Shown here: one piece after another, positions 1-8,733 of the stretch
Position numbering within the stretch: position 1 is the stretch's first letter
How the letters are laid out: the number at the start of each line of letters is the position of its first letter
Origin: Haematobacter missouriensis
Lineage (GTDB): Bacteria; Pseudomonadota; Alphaproteobacteria; Rhodobacterales; Rhodobacteraceae
Reading direction: 5' to 3'
Length of the DNA stretch: 64,000 nt
Assembly (NCBI RefSeq): GCF_000740775.1
Contig: NZ_JFGS01000003.1
Coordinates: 1 to 64,000 of the forward strand
Notes under the pieces: model-generated
What the model was told of the DNA's origin: nothing
The model's database searches: none
Seen by the model: only the letters and a program-made list of their open reading frames with translations
Program-made: the position numbers and the translations under genes

Positions 1-360
1 CCTGGCCGGATAACCTCGGAATCTGCAAGGGACCCACGGGGGGCAGGTCAATGCTCAGCCTGACTCAGAAGTTGGAGCCTCCGAAAAACCGCGCGGTTCA
101 GCTTTTTGTCCTTCACGATTGGCTCACCGATCAAATTTGTGGTGCAGTCAAACAGCTGAACTGGTCCCCGTTTCGGCGGATACCCCTGCTTGGAGGACCT
201 GAGCTTATGCGGGAGCATATGCTTATGATAACGTAGATATCACTCCGAGGGCGAGCTTCCGTGCCACTGGAGCGCGGCGGAGAAGTTGCCGGAGACGCGG
301 AAGGTTGTGAGTCTGACATTCGGATGATGTCTTTCAGAAGCAAGCACTATAGTTGAGACC
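1..360. other. Upstream region of imuA, no gene recognised
   Basis: Only short overlapping reading frames occur here and none has a recognisable product. A 61-codon frame at 51-236 ends in a run of short methionine-rich codons and looks random. A perfect 10-bp palindrome (AGCATATGCT) lies near 213. No canonical alphaproteobacterial LexA site (GTTC-N7-GTTC or GAAC-N7-GAAC) was found; the nearest is GTTC-N7-TGTC at 96-110. The imuA promoter presumably lies in this stretch. Confidence 0.5.
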
Positions 361-954
361 ATGTCTTCACCTCTCCCCATACCCCTGCGCAGTGGTCGCG
401 TGCATGAAGCCTTCGGGCCGCTTTCGGCGGCTTTTGCCGCTGTTCTCGGCGCTTTGGGCAAGCGGCCTGTCCTTTGGGTGCGGGAGGCATGGGCACCCGC
501 CCAGGTGACGCCGGAAGGTTTGCGGACGCTTATTGATCCGCGGCGCCTTTTGCTGGCCCGTGGTGACGATCAGGTGGAAACCCTGGCTATCGCAGAAGAA
601 GCATTGAAGGATGGGGTCATACCCATGGTGGTGGTTGAGATCACCCGACCGCTCAATCTGCGTGAGGGGCGGCGGTTGCAGCTCGCGGCGCAGGCGGGGG
701 AAGCAACGGGTCTGTGTCTGATCCCGGAAGGTATGGGCAGCAATGCGGCGGAGACGCGATGGCATTGCGGCCCGGTATTCGATCCCGCTCCTTCTGGGCC
801 AATGTTGAGGGGGCCCGCCTCTGGCAATCCTGTGGACTCGACTCTCATGAGGTGGGAGCTTATTAAGAACAAAAAGGGAACAATTGGGGTGTGGCATGTT
901 CGATGGGATGCAAAGGCGCATCGTCTCGATATGGTTTCCCCGGCTGGCGACTGA
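361..954 (+). CDS. imuA: ImuA, SOS mutagenesis protein
   Basis: The 197-residue product matches the ImuA (RecA/SulA-like) proteins that sit at the head of the imuA-imuB-dnaE2 cassette. Members act with ImuB and the error-prone polymerase DnaE2 in damage-induced translesion synthesis. Recognition rests on overall sequence (start MSSPLPIPLRSGRVHEAFGP, a central VVVEIT stretch) and on position directly before imuB and dnaE2. The end overlaps the imuB start by about 47 bp, so the two are probably translationally coupled. No intact Walker A motif is visible, which fits a non-catalytic RecA relative. Start choice: ATG at 361; no strong Shine-Dalgarno is visible. Confidence 0.85.
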   Translation: MSSPLPIPLRSGRVHEAFGPLSAAFAAVLGALGKRPVLWVREAWAPAQVTPEGLRTLIDPRRLLLARGDDQVETLAIAEEALKDGVIPMVVVEITRPLNLREGRRLQLAAQAGEATGLCLIPEGMGSNAAETRWHCGPVFDPAPSGPMLRGPASGNPVDSTLMRWELIKNKKGTIGVWHVRWDAKAHRLDMVSPAGD

Positions 955-2377
955 CCGGGCGCTCCGCTATCACCCGGTGGAGGGGCCGTTCGTCGTTTCC
1001 CAGCGACTCAACAACACCGACTTCATTCATTGTCTCAATCCTCTGGCAGAGCGCGCGGGGTTATCGCGCGGTATGACATTGGCGGATGCGAGGGCTTTTT
1101 GCCCTCCGCTGGTGAGCGTGAGTGCCGACCAGGCGGGGGAACACCGTTTGCTCTGTGCCTTGCGTCGTTGGGCGCTCCGTTACTGCCCTTGGGTTGGGTT
1201 GGAGGAGCCAGACGGGCTGGTGCTCGACATCACCGGTTCCGCGCATCTTGCCGGCGGGGAGGGCCGGTTGTTGTCCGATATGCGGGAGCGGTTGGGAGGA
1301 GCCGGGTTCGACCTGCGGATGGGTCTGGGAGATACGCGCGGGGCGGCCTGGGCGCTGGCGCATTATGGTGAAGGGTTGGCGGCTCCCGGCAATACCCTTG
1401 CTGCTCTGGCGGATCTGCCGGTTGCCGCGCTGCGGATCAGCGAGGAGCATTCCGTGTCGCTTCAACGGCTGGGCTTGGGGCGGATCGGCGTGCTGGCCGG
1501 GGCGCCCCGTGCTCCACTGGCCCGACGTTTCGGCCCGGAACTGTTGGATCTGCTGGACCGCGCACTCGGGCAACAGGCGGAAGCGGTCAATCCCTTGGCG
1601 GAGCCTCCACATTTCGCTGTACGCCTGACGCTGCCGGAACCCATTGGCAGGACAGAGGACGTGATGGCGGGACTTTTCCGCCTGCTGGACCGGTTGTGCG
1701 ACAAGCTGCGCGGACAGGAAGCCGGCGCGCGGGAGCTGCGGCTGACACTCCGGCGAGTGGATGGAAACGCGGTGCACGTGGATCTTCGGCTTGCCGCTGC
1801 CATGCGGGATGCAGGGCGGATTCAGCCCTTGTTCACCCGTGGGGTGGAGGGCGTGAATGCCGGGTTCGGCATCGATCAGCTGCGGCTGGAGGCGACGCTG
1901 GTCGAGCCGCTGCCCCTGCAACAGATCGGAGAGAGAACGGCGGCGACGGACCGGCTGAATGCGCTGGTAACCCGCATCGGCGCGCGGATCGGTCTTGAGA
2001 ACATCCTGTGCTTCCGTCCGGTTGACAGCCATATCCCTGAGCGGAGTTTTGCGCTCGTACCCTTTACCGAGGCGCCGCCGATGCAGGAGCCATGGCCGGA
2101 GCCTCCCCGCCCTCGTCCACTGATCCTGTTCCCGCCGGAGCCGATTCTTGCGAGCGGCTCAACGCCGCCGGAAACCTTCCGCTGGCGCGGCCTTTGTCTG
2201 ACGACGGGGAGGGCCACCGGACCGGAACGGATCGCGCCGGAATGGTGGGTGGAAGATGAGAACTGGCGCTCAGGCGTCCGGGACTACTGGCGGGTGGAAA
2301 CCCTTGAGGGGCGCCGCCTGTGGCTGTTCCATACCCCGCAGGCACCTGGATGGTTCGTTCAGGGGATTTTCTCATGA
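908..2377 (+). CDS. imuB: ImuB, inactive Y-family polymerase-like protein
   Basis: A product of about 489 residues related to Y-family polymerases (UmuC/DinB fold). In this family ImuB has lost the catalytic acidic residues and acts as a hub linking ImuA, DnaE2 and the beta clamp. The N-terminus reads QRRIVSIWFPRLATDRA where active polymerases carry the DxDxFF-type motif, consistent with loss of activity. The ATG at 908 (second methionine of a frame open from 884) fits the conserved N-terminus. The gene overlaps imuA and ends in an ATGA overlap with a short downstream frame at 2374. Confidence 0.9.
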   Translation: MQRRIVSIWFPRLATDRALRYHPVEGPFVVSQRLNNTDFIHCLNPLAERAGLSRGMTLADARAFCPPLVSVSADQAGEHRLLCALRRWALRYCPWVGLEEPDGLVLDITGSAHLAGGEGRLLSDMRERLGGAGFDLRMGLGDTRGAAWALAHYGEGLAAPGNTLAALADLPVAALRISEEHSVSLQRLGLGRIGVLAGAPRAPLARRFGPELLDLLDRALGQQAEAVNPLAEPPHFAVRLTLPEPIGRTEDVMAGLFRLLDRLCDKLRGQEAGARELRLTLRRVDGNAVHVDLRLAAAMRDAGRIQPLFTRGVEGVNAGFGIDQLRLEATLVEPLPLQQIGERTAATDRLNALVTRIGARIGLENILCFRPVDSHIPERSFALVPFTEAPPMQEPWPEPPRPRPLILFPPEPILASGSTPPETFRWRGLCLTTGRATGPERIAPEWWVEDENWRSGVRDYWRVETLEGRRLWLFHTPQAPGWFVQGIFS

Positions 2378-2625
2378 CGCCGCGCGGGACGACCTTTCCC
2401 GACCGGATACCCGGCCTTCCGGTACATTGCGGGGGGCCATCCCCTGTCGCAGGCGGTCCCGGGGCGGATGACAGCGAAGGCAGCTATCTGGCGGTGACCT
2501 CCCCCCGAGGATGTGCTGCCAGATCCCGTGCCTGCAGGATGCCTGCGATCAGGGAGACCGGCCCTGAACGACGTTCGCAGTCCCGACATGACGGCGGGCC
2601 TGACATAACGGCGGCCCTGACATGA
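2374..2625 (+). CDS. Short frame overlapping the imuB stop, doubtful
   Basis: An 83-codon frame starts at the ATG that overlaps the imuB stop as ATGA and ends at a TGA inside the 17-bp repeat block. Its product is Gly/Pro/Arg/Ser-rich and resembles nothing I recognise. The coupling-type overlap is the only argument for translation. It fills a gap where most imuB-dnaE2 pairs are nearly contiguous, so it may be leftover or repeat-expanded spacer. Confidence 0.2.
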   Translation: MTPRGTTFPDRIPGLPVHCGGPSPVAGGPGADDSEGSYLAVTSPRGCAARSRACRMPAIRETGPERRSQSRHDGGPDITAALT

Positions 2626-2649
2626 TAGTGGGCCCGACATGAGTGGGGG
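2582..2649 (+). repeat. 17-bp imperfect tandem repeat, four copies
   Basis: Four head-to-tail 17-bp copies lie at 2582-2598, 2599-2615, 2616-2632 and 2633-2649. Each follows the pattern CCYGACATRA plus a G-rich tail. Copies 1 and 2 differ at three positions and the later copies diverge more. The block sits between imuB and dnaE2 and includes several possible ATG codons. Confidence 0.75.
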
Positions 2650-2797
2650 GCCGACTGTCCGGCACGGGTTGAAGCGCGGGAAGCACACCGGGCCTCGAAG
2701 GCTTCCGCAGCAGGGGGTCGAACCTTCCGGCCTGACAGACCACGCGTCTTCACCGGGCCAAGGCAACACGGCTGCACCCTTGTCCCCCGGCCCGAAG

Positions 2798-5700
2798 GTG
2801 GGGGAGCCGTCCCTTCGGAAGTCCGGAACCCCGCGTTACGCCGAACTCTGTGCCATGACGAATTTCACCTTCCTGACCGGTGCCTCTCACCCCGAAGAGA
2901 TGGTTTTACGGGCCGCGGAGCTGGGGCTGGAGGCTCTCGCCGTCACGGATCGCAATTCTCTGGCCGGCGTCGTGCGCGCCTGGACCGCCCTGCGCAACCT
3001 GCGAGAAGCGGCCGAGGAAGCCCTTGCCGTACGGTCAGACAGACTGGTGGATACCTGCTCCCGGCAGGATGTCGGACATCAGCCCCCGCTCCGCCATCGG
3101 GTTCTGTCCGCTTTGCCGAAGCTTATCGTGGGCGCGCGGCTGGTGCTGACCGACTGCCCGGTGGAATGGGTGGCCCTGCCGATTGACCGGGCGGCCTATG
3201 GGCGGCTGACCCGGCTTCTCACCCTTGGGAAGGGTCGCACAGTGAAGGGAAAATGTGATTTGCGCCTCGCCGATCTGGAGGCGGGAGGGGAGGGGATGAT
3301 CCTCATCGCCCTGCCCCGGGAAGAGGAGGAAAGCCTGCCCATCCTATCGCGTCTTCACGGGCGCTTCCCGGGGTTTGTCCATGTCGGTGCCGTGCCGCGA
3401 TATGATGGGTCGGACCAGCAGTGGTTCGACAGTTGTGCCCGTCTTTCGGAGCAGTCCGGTGCGCCGATGGTGGCGGCGGGGGATGTGCTCATGCATCACG
3501 GACGGCGGCGGCCGCTCGCAGATGTGCTGACCTGCCTGCGGGAAGGATTGACCATCGACAGGATCGGTACCCGCGCGCTCCCCAATGCGGAACGTCGGTT
3601 GAAAGGGGCTGCCGATGTGGCGAGGCTTTACCGGCGCTATCCCGAGGCGCTCCACCGCACGCTGGAGATCGCGGCCCGCTGCCGTTTCGACCTGAAGGAA
3701 CTCGCGCAGGACTATCCCGATGAAAGCGACTGCGGGGAGGATCCGCAGACCAGGCTGGAACGGCTGGCGCGGGAAGGGCTGTCCCGCCGCTGCCCGGAAG
3801 GGGTTCCAGAGGACTACCTCGCCCTGCTGGACAAGGAGCTCGCGGTGGTCGCAGAGCTCGAATATGCCGCGTATTTCCTTACAGTTCAGGACATCGTGCG
3901 TTGGGCGCGGTCAAAGGACATCCTGTGCCAGGGGCGGGGGTCGGCCGCGAATTCCATCATCTGCTGGGCGCTCGGGATCACCGATGTCAGCCCGAAGATG
4001 ATCGGCATGGTCTTTGAGCGCTTCATCTCCCGTCACCGCAAGGAACCCCCGGATATCGACGTCGATTTCGAGCATGAGCGGCGGGAGGAAGTGATCCAGT
4101 GGATCTATGATAAATACTCTCGCGCCCGTGCGGCGCTCTGCGCCACGGTGATCCATTTCCGTACCCGCGCCGCGATCCGCGAAGTGGGCAAGGTGATGGG
4201 GCTGTCGCAGGATGTGACCGCAGCCCTCTCCGGCCAGATCTGGGGCACGTCCAACGAAGGCGCCGGAGCGGAGCGGATGCGTGAGGTGGGGCTGAACCCG
4301 TCCGACAGACGGCTCATGCTCACCATCGGGCTGATCCGGGAGATCATCGGCTTCCCCCGCCATCTGTCGCAGCATGTGGGCGGTTTCGTCATCACCCGCG
4401 GGCGGCTCGATGAGCTTTGCGCCATCGAAAACGCCGCGATGCCGGATCGCACCTGCATCGAATGGGACAAGGACGATATCGACACTCTCCGCATCCTCAA
4501 GGTCGATGTTCTGAGCCTTGGAATGCTCACCTGCATCCGCAAGGCGTTCAAGCTTCTCTCCGATCATGAGAACATTTCCCATACGCTGGGCAGCGTGCCG
4601 CAGGAGGATGGCAGGACTTACGGAATGCTCCAGCGCGCCGATGCGGTCGGTGTCTTTCAGGTGGAAAGCCGCGCGCAGATGAACTTCCTGCCCCGGATGA
4701 AACCCAAGACATTCTATGATCTGGTGATCGAAGTGGCCATTGTCCGCCCCGGTCCGATTCAGGGCGGCATGGTGAAACCCTATATCCGCCGTCGCATGGG
4801 GCTGGAAGCGGCGGAGCCTTTCGGCCCGGATCTGGCAGAGGTGACGGCGAAGACGCTGGGTGTGCCACTTTTTCAGGAGCAGGCGCTTCGGATCGCCATG
4901 GTCGGTGCGGGCTATTCGGCGGAGGAGGCTGACAAGCTCCGCCGCTCGCTCGCCTCCTTCCGTCGCATGGGTACGATCGCTGAGCACCGAGAGCGATTCG
5001 TCACCGGGATGGAAAAGAATGGCTATGCCCGGGAGGTGGCGGCACGTTGCTTCAGTCAGATCGAAGGCTTCGCGGATTACGGCTTTCCCGAAAGTCATGC
5101 CGCAGCCTTTGCCATGCTCACCTATGTGTCGGCCTGGCTGAAATGCCGTTATCCCGCCATCTTCACTTGTGCACTGCTGAACAGCCAGCCCATGGGGTTC
5201 TATGCGCCCGCGCAACTTGTGCGCGACGCCCGGGAACATGGGGTGGAGGTGCGGCCCGTCTGCGTCAACCATAGCACATGGGACAACAGGCTGCAGAAGC
5301 GGCCCGACGGAACCTTTGCCCTGCGGCTTGGTTTCCGGCAGATAAAGGGCTTCCGCAAAGCAGATGCGGAGGCCATCGCCGCTGCCCGCGGCAACGGTTA
5401 CCCCGATCCGGAGAGCCTTTGGCTCCGCGCCCGGATCGCCCCCGCCGTGCTGGAACGGCTGGCGGAGGCCGATGCCTTCATCGGCATGGGCCTGAACCGG
5501 CGGGATGCGCTCTGGGCGGTGCGGGCCATCCGCGCCCCCGAGCCGCTGCCGCTCTTTGCCGACCCGCTGGATGGCGAGGGGCATCGGGAGCCGCCGGTGG
5601 CCCTGCCCGCCATGCATGAGGGGGAGGAGGTGGTGGAGGATTACGTGGCCACCCGCCTTACCCTGCGTACGCATCCCGTGGCCCTCCTTCGCTCCGCGCT

Positions 5701-6139
5701 TCAGGGGGTGACGCCACATGGGGATTTGGTAGCAACGCCGCTCCGATGGGTGTCGGTCTGTGGTCTTGTCATCACCCGGCAGCGGCCCGCCACCGCTTCC
5801 GGCGTGATCTTCCTGACGCTGGAGGATGAAACCGGGGTTTCCAACATCGTGGTGTGGAAGCGGACTTTCGAGCGGTTCCGCCGTGTCGTGATGGGCGGCC
5901 GGCTCATCCGCGTGAGGGGGCGAGTGGAGCGGGAAGGAGCGGTCGTGCACGTGATCGCGGAACAGCTGGAGGATCTTTCCCACCGGCTCACGGAACTCGG
6001 CCATCCACTCGAAGGGGTGGTGGGCGAACCTGCCGCTCCCGCCGACAGCGCGCCCCGGCCCGTCCGTCCACCCCGCCCGACCGCCCGGCACCCGAGGGAG
6101 CAGACCAAACGCCTGTTCCCAAGCCGGGATTTCCATTGA
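2798..6139 (+). CDS. dnaE2: Error-prone DNA polymerase DnaE2
   Basis: A C-family polymerase of about 1,113 residues, the catalytic member of the ImuA/ImuB/DnaE2 translesion system. The conserved N-terminus (RYAELC, TNFTFLTGASHPEE) of the PHP domain is followed by the palm, with RGSAANSI and the aspartate motif PDIDVDFEH near base 4050, and by a C-terminal OB-fold region. The frame is open back to an ATG at 2639. I prefer the GTG at 2798 because it is preceded by a purine-rich CCCGAAG and gives a normal family length; the 2639 start would give 1,166 residues. About 35 extra residues (roughly 3000-3120) interrupt the PHP domain where relatives run straight from the RAW helix to the LIVGARL strand. 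Confidence 0.93.
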   Translation: MGEPSLRKSGTPRYAELCAMTNFTFLTGASHPEEMVLRAAELGLEALAVTDRNSLAGVVRAWTALRNLREAAEEALAVRSDRLVDTCSRQDVGHQPPLRHRVLSALPKLIVGARLVLTDCPVEWVALPIDRAAYGRLTRLLTLGKGRTVKGKCDLRLADLEAGGEGMILIALPREEEESLPILSRLHGRFPGFVHVGAVPRYDGSDQQWFDSCARLSEQSGAPMVAAGDVLMHHGRRRPLADVLTCLREGLTIDRIGTRALPNAERRLKGAADVARLYRRYPEALHRTLEIAARCRFDLKELAQDYPDESDCGEDPQTRLERLAREGLSRRCPEGVPEDYLALLDKELAVVAELEYAAYFLTVQDIVRWARSKDILCQGRGSAANSIICWALGITDVSPKMIGMVFERFISRHRKEPPDIDVDFEHERREEVIQWIYDKYSRARAALCATVIHFRTRAAIREVGKVMGLSQDVTAALSGQIWGTSNEGAGAERMREVGLNPSDRRLMLTIGLIREIIGFPRHLSQHVGGFVITRGRLDELCAIENAAMPDRTCIEWDKDDIDTLRILKVDVLSLGMLTCIRKAFKLLSDHENISHTLGSVPQEDGRTYGMLQRADAVGVFQVESRAQMNFLPRMKPKTFYDLVIEVAIVRPGPIQGGMVKPYIRRRMGLEAAEPFGPDLAEVTAKTLGVPLFQEQALRIAMVGAGYSAEEADKLRRSLASFRRMGTIAEHRERFVTGMEKNGYAREVAARCFSQIEGFADYGFPESHAAAFAMLTYVSAWLKCRYPAIFTCALLNSQPMGFYAPAQLVRDAREHGVEVRPVCVNHSTWDNRLQKRPDGTFALRLGFRQIKGFRKADAEAIAAARGNGYPDPESLWLRARIAPAVLERLAEADAFIGMGLNRRDALWAVRAIRAPEPLPLFADPLDGEGHREPPVALPAMHEGEEVVEDYVATRLTLRTHPVALLRSALQGVTPHGDLVATPLRWVSVCGLVITRQRPATASGVIFLTLEDETGVSNIVVWKRTFERFRRVVMGGRLIRVRGRVEREGAVVHVIAEQLEDLSHRLTELGHPLEGVVGEPAAPADSAPRPVRPPRPTARHPREQTKRLFPSRDFH

Positions 6140-6296
6140 TTGCAGCCTCCCTCTCCAGGATCCGCAATCTCTGTTCATCCGCATTCACCGAAGTCCCGGC
6201 AGCATCGGGAATCCTTGCTTGCAGGAAACGGGTAGCCAGCAACCCCGCAGGTTCCAGGGATTGCTGGCAAGCGATTGTTGGCGGGTGAGAGCATCT

Positions 6297-6459
6297 TAGC
6301 AGGCTGCTGAAAAAGACCTGCAGGTCCGCGATGGAACGAGAATTGTCCGCTCTCTGACGGAATTCCTCAAAAATTCACGCATCTCGAATCATTCCGGGCT
6401 TATTTTCCGACTTCCAGAGCCTGGATATGACACTTCAGAGCTTTTTCGGCAGCGTGGTA
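6297..6459 (+). mobile_element. MITE-like element, copy A (163 bp)
   Basis: A 163-bp non-coding element with imperfect terminal inverted repeats. The left end reads TAGCAGGCTGCTGAAAAAG and the right end is its inverted counterpart, with 19 of 24 positions matching. The same ends and similar interior sequence recur at 46321-46485 in the same orientation; the right-hand 31 bp match at 25 positions. It has no transposase, so a non-autonomous derivative of an insertion sequence is likely. TA at both tips may be the target site. It ends 10 bp before the start of a broken serine hydrolase gene. Confidence 0.7.
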
Positions 6460-6469
6460 GCGTGAGAGG

Positions 6470-7372
6470 ATGATGCAGCACGGTCCCCTGTTCTCCAGCA
6501 CCCTTCTGCTTGGGGCAGCCGAGTCGGCTGACACTGGCGGCTCCCGTCTGTTTCCCTATTGGAGCTTCACGAAGACCGTCATCGCGATCTGCGCCCTCAT
6601 GCTGGCGGAAAGGGGTGTGGTCGATCTGGACGAAGCTCTCCCGCGGCAGTCTTTTACCCTGCGCCAGCTTCTGAACCATACCGCTGGCCTGCCCGACTAC
6701 GGGACGCTTCCTGCCTATCATCAAGCCGTGTGAAACAATGATGAGCCATGGGCGCGTGACGATCTGCTCCGGGAAACGATGATGCAGGGCATGCTGTTCC
6801 CGCCGGGCGGGGGCTGGCGCTATTCGAATGTCGGCTACATGCTTGCGCGTGAGCGTATCGAGGAAGCTGCCGGATCCGCTTTCCCCGATATGGTGGAAAG
6901 CATGATCGCTGGGCGACTTGGGCTCAAAACCCTTTCCCTCGCGACGACCCGGGAACAGTTCTCATATGTGCATTGGGAAGGGGCGCAGCGCTACCATCCG
7001 GGCTGGGTCTATCACGGCTGCCTCATCGGGACTGCACGGGAAGCAACACTGTTGTTGCATGCTCTCTTTACCGGACAGCTTCTGAACGAAGCATCGTTTC
7101 GGCAGATGCTGAGCCATGTGCCGCTTGGCGGCGCGCTCGAAGGGCGCCCCTGGACCGACTGTGGATATGGCCTTGGCCTCATGACCGGAAGGATGGGATC
7201 TGTCGGCAGGGCCATAGGGCACTCGGGCGGCGGGCCCGTCGGTGTGAACGCCGTCTATCATTTTCCGGACCTGCCCGAGCCAGTCACGGTTGCCACCTTC
7301 GCCGATAGCCATGATGAGGGCCGGGCCGAGTTTGCGGCCGTGAGGAACAGCGGCAGACGGCAGCCGAAGTGA
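6470..7372 (+). pseudogene. Serine hydrolase (beta-lactamase/DD-peptidase fold), nonsense-interrupted
   Basis: One frame from 6470 to 7372 encodes a class C beta-lactamase-like serine hydrolase, but a TGA at 6731-6733 splits it after 87 codons. Both sides belong to the same protein. The catalytic motifs are all present: SFTK (SxxK) before the stop, YSN (YxN) near 6820 and HSGG (the KTG counterpart) near 7220. Translation could restart at the ATG pair at 6779, but that piece lacks the nucleophile serine. The frame opens immediately after the MITE-like element, whose last bases supply an in-frame TAG, so the original N-terminus may also have been lost. A sequencing error at the TGA is the alternative. 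Confidence 0.8.
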
Positions 7373-7488
7373 ACTCTTTCTTTTCGGCCCATAGGGATGC
7401 CGTATTCCGGGGAGAGCCCTTTCGGTCGCAGTGGAGATCGGCGATGATCACGGAGAGCCGCCGGAGATCCGACTGAAGGAGGAGCACC

Positions 7489-8703
7489 ATGGCCCCGCAA
7501 AGCTGTGTGATCGTGGGAGCAGGTCCGGCGGGCATGATGCTGGGCTATCTTCTGGCCCGCGCCGGTATTCCGGTGACGGTGGTGGAGAAGCATCCCGACT
7601 TTCTGCACGATTTCCGCGGCGACACGATCCATCCTTCCACCCTGGAAGCCTTTGCCGATCTGGGCCTGCTCGAAGATTTCCTGAAGATCCCGCATCAGAA
7701 GGCGCCAGTGCTTCAGGCAGAGATCGGGGGCGTGCAAACGAAGATCGCCGACTTCTCCCGGATTCCTGCGCGTTGCCGGTTCATCGCCTTCATGCCGCAA
7801 TGGGACTTTCTCGACTTCCTCGCTCGCCGGTCAGCGGCTCTCCCCTGTTTCCGCCTGATGATGGGGGTAGAAGTCTTGGGGCTTGTGCAATCCGACGGAC
7901 AAATCCGGGGTATCCGCATCCGGGAGGAGGGTGTGGAGCGCGAGATGCCGGGCGATCTGGTCATCGGTGCCGATGGGCGGAATTCCGTCACGCGACGCGA
8001 TGCGGCGCTTCCCGTCACGGATTTCGGTAGTCAGGTGGATGTGCTCTGGCTGCAGCTTTCGCGGCGGGACGGGGATCCGGTCCTGACCATGAGCCACGCC
8101 GGGCCGCAACAGGGCCTCGTCCTGATAGACCGGGGGGATTACTGGCAATGCGGATACGTGATCCGCAAGGGCAGCTACGATGATCTGAAGGCCCGCGGCC
8201 TGCCTGCGTTCCGGGAAAGCCTCGCGGCTCTCGCACCACTTCCCCCGGACCGGTTCGAGGAAATCCGGGACTGGGATCAGGTGCATCTGCTGTCCGTTCG
8301 TATGGACAGGCTCGAACGCTGGTGGCGGCCGGGGCTGCTCTGCATCGGGGATGCGGCCCATGCCATGTCACCGATCGGCGGGTTCGGAGTGAACCTTGCC
8401 GTGCAGGATGCGATCGCGGCGGCGAATATCCTTGCGGCCCCGCTTGGTGAGGGGCGAGTAAGCCCCGATGATCTTGCTCGTGTGGAGCGTCGTCGCCGCT
8501 TTCCGACCCGCGCCACGCAGAAGCTGCAACTGATGATGCGCCGCAAGCGGCCTGTGACTGCCGGGGAGAGTGCGGCTGCCACCCCGGAAAAATCTTCCGG
8601 CCCCCCGAAATTCCTGCGAGTCATCGGACGCTGGCCCGCATTGAGCCATCTTGCCGGACGCCTGGTGGGGCTTGGTTTCCGGCCGGAGCGGGTGCGCATA
8701 TAG
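7489..8703 (+). CDS. FAD-dependent monooxygenase
   Basis: A 404-residue flavoprotein monooxygenase of the p-hydroxybenzoate hydroxylase/UbiH type. The N-terminal dinucleotide motif VGAGPAGM is at residues 8-15, an RGDT stretch binds FAD, and the second FAD motif GDAAHAMSP lies near residue 287. This family hydroxylates aromatic or polyketide-like substrates using NAD(P)H and oxygen; the substrate cannot be read from sequence. An AAGGAGGAGC ribosome site precedes the ATG. It appears to be monocistronic. Confidence 0.85.
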   Translation: MAPQSCVIVGAGPAGMMLGYLLARAGIPVTVVEKHPDFLHDFRGDTIHPSTLEAFADLGLLEDFLKIPHQKAPVLQAEIGGVQTKIADFSRIPARCRFIAFMPQWDFLDFLARRSAALPCFRLMMGVEVLGLVQSDGQIRGIRIREEGVEREMPGDLVIGADGRNSVTRRDAALPVTDFGSQVDVLWLQLSRRDGDPVLTMSHAGPQQGLVLIDRGDYWQCGYVIRKGSYDDLKARGLPAFRESLAALAPLPPDRFEEIRDWDQVHLLSVRMDRLERWWRPGLLCIGDAAHAMSPIGGFGVNLAVQDAIAAANILAAPLGEGRVSPDDLARVERRRRFPTRATQKLQLMMRRKRPVTAGESAAATPEKSSGPPKFLRVIGRWPALSHLAGRLVGLGFRPERVRI

Positions 8704-8733
8704 CGTGCCCACGGATTTCCTGCAGTTGCGCTC

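Noticed and set aside
3911-6184. 757-codon reverse frame opposite dnaE2
   Set aside because: High-GC shadow frame; DnaE2 is certain on the other strand and the reverse product has no recognisable domain.
6140-6296. Continuation of dnaE2 or another gene after its stop
   Set aside because: Only short frames; nothing recognisable between the dnaE2 stop and the MITE-like element.
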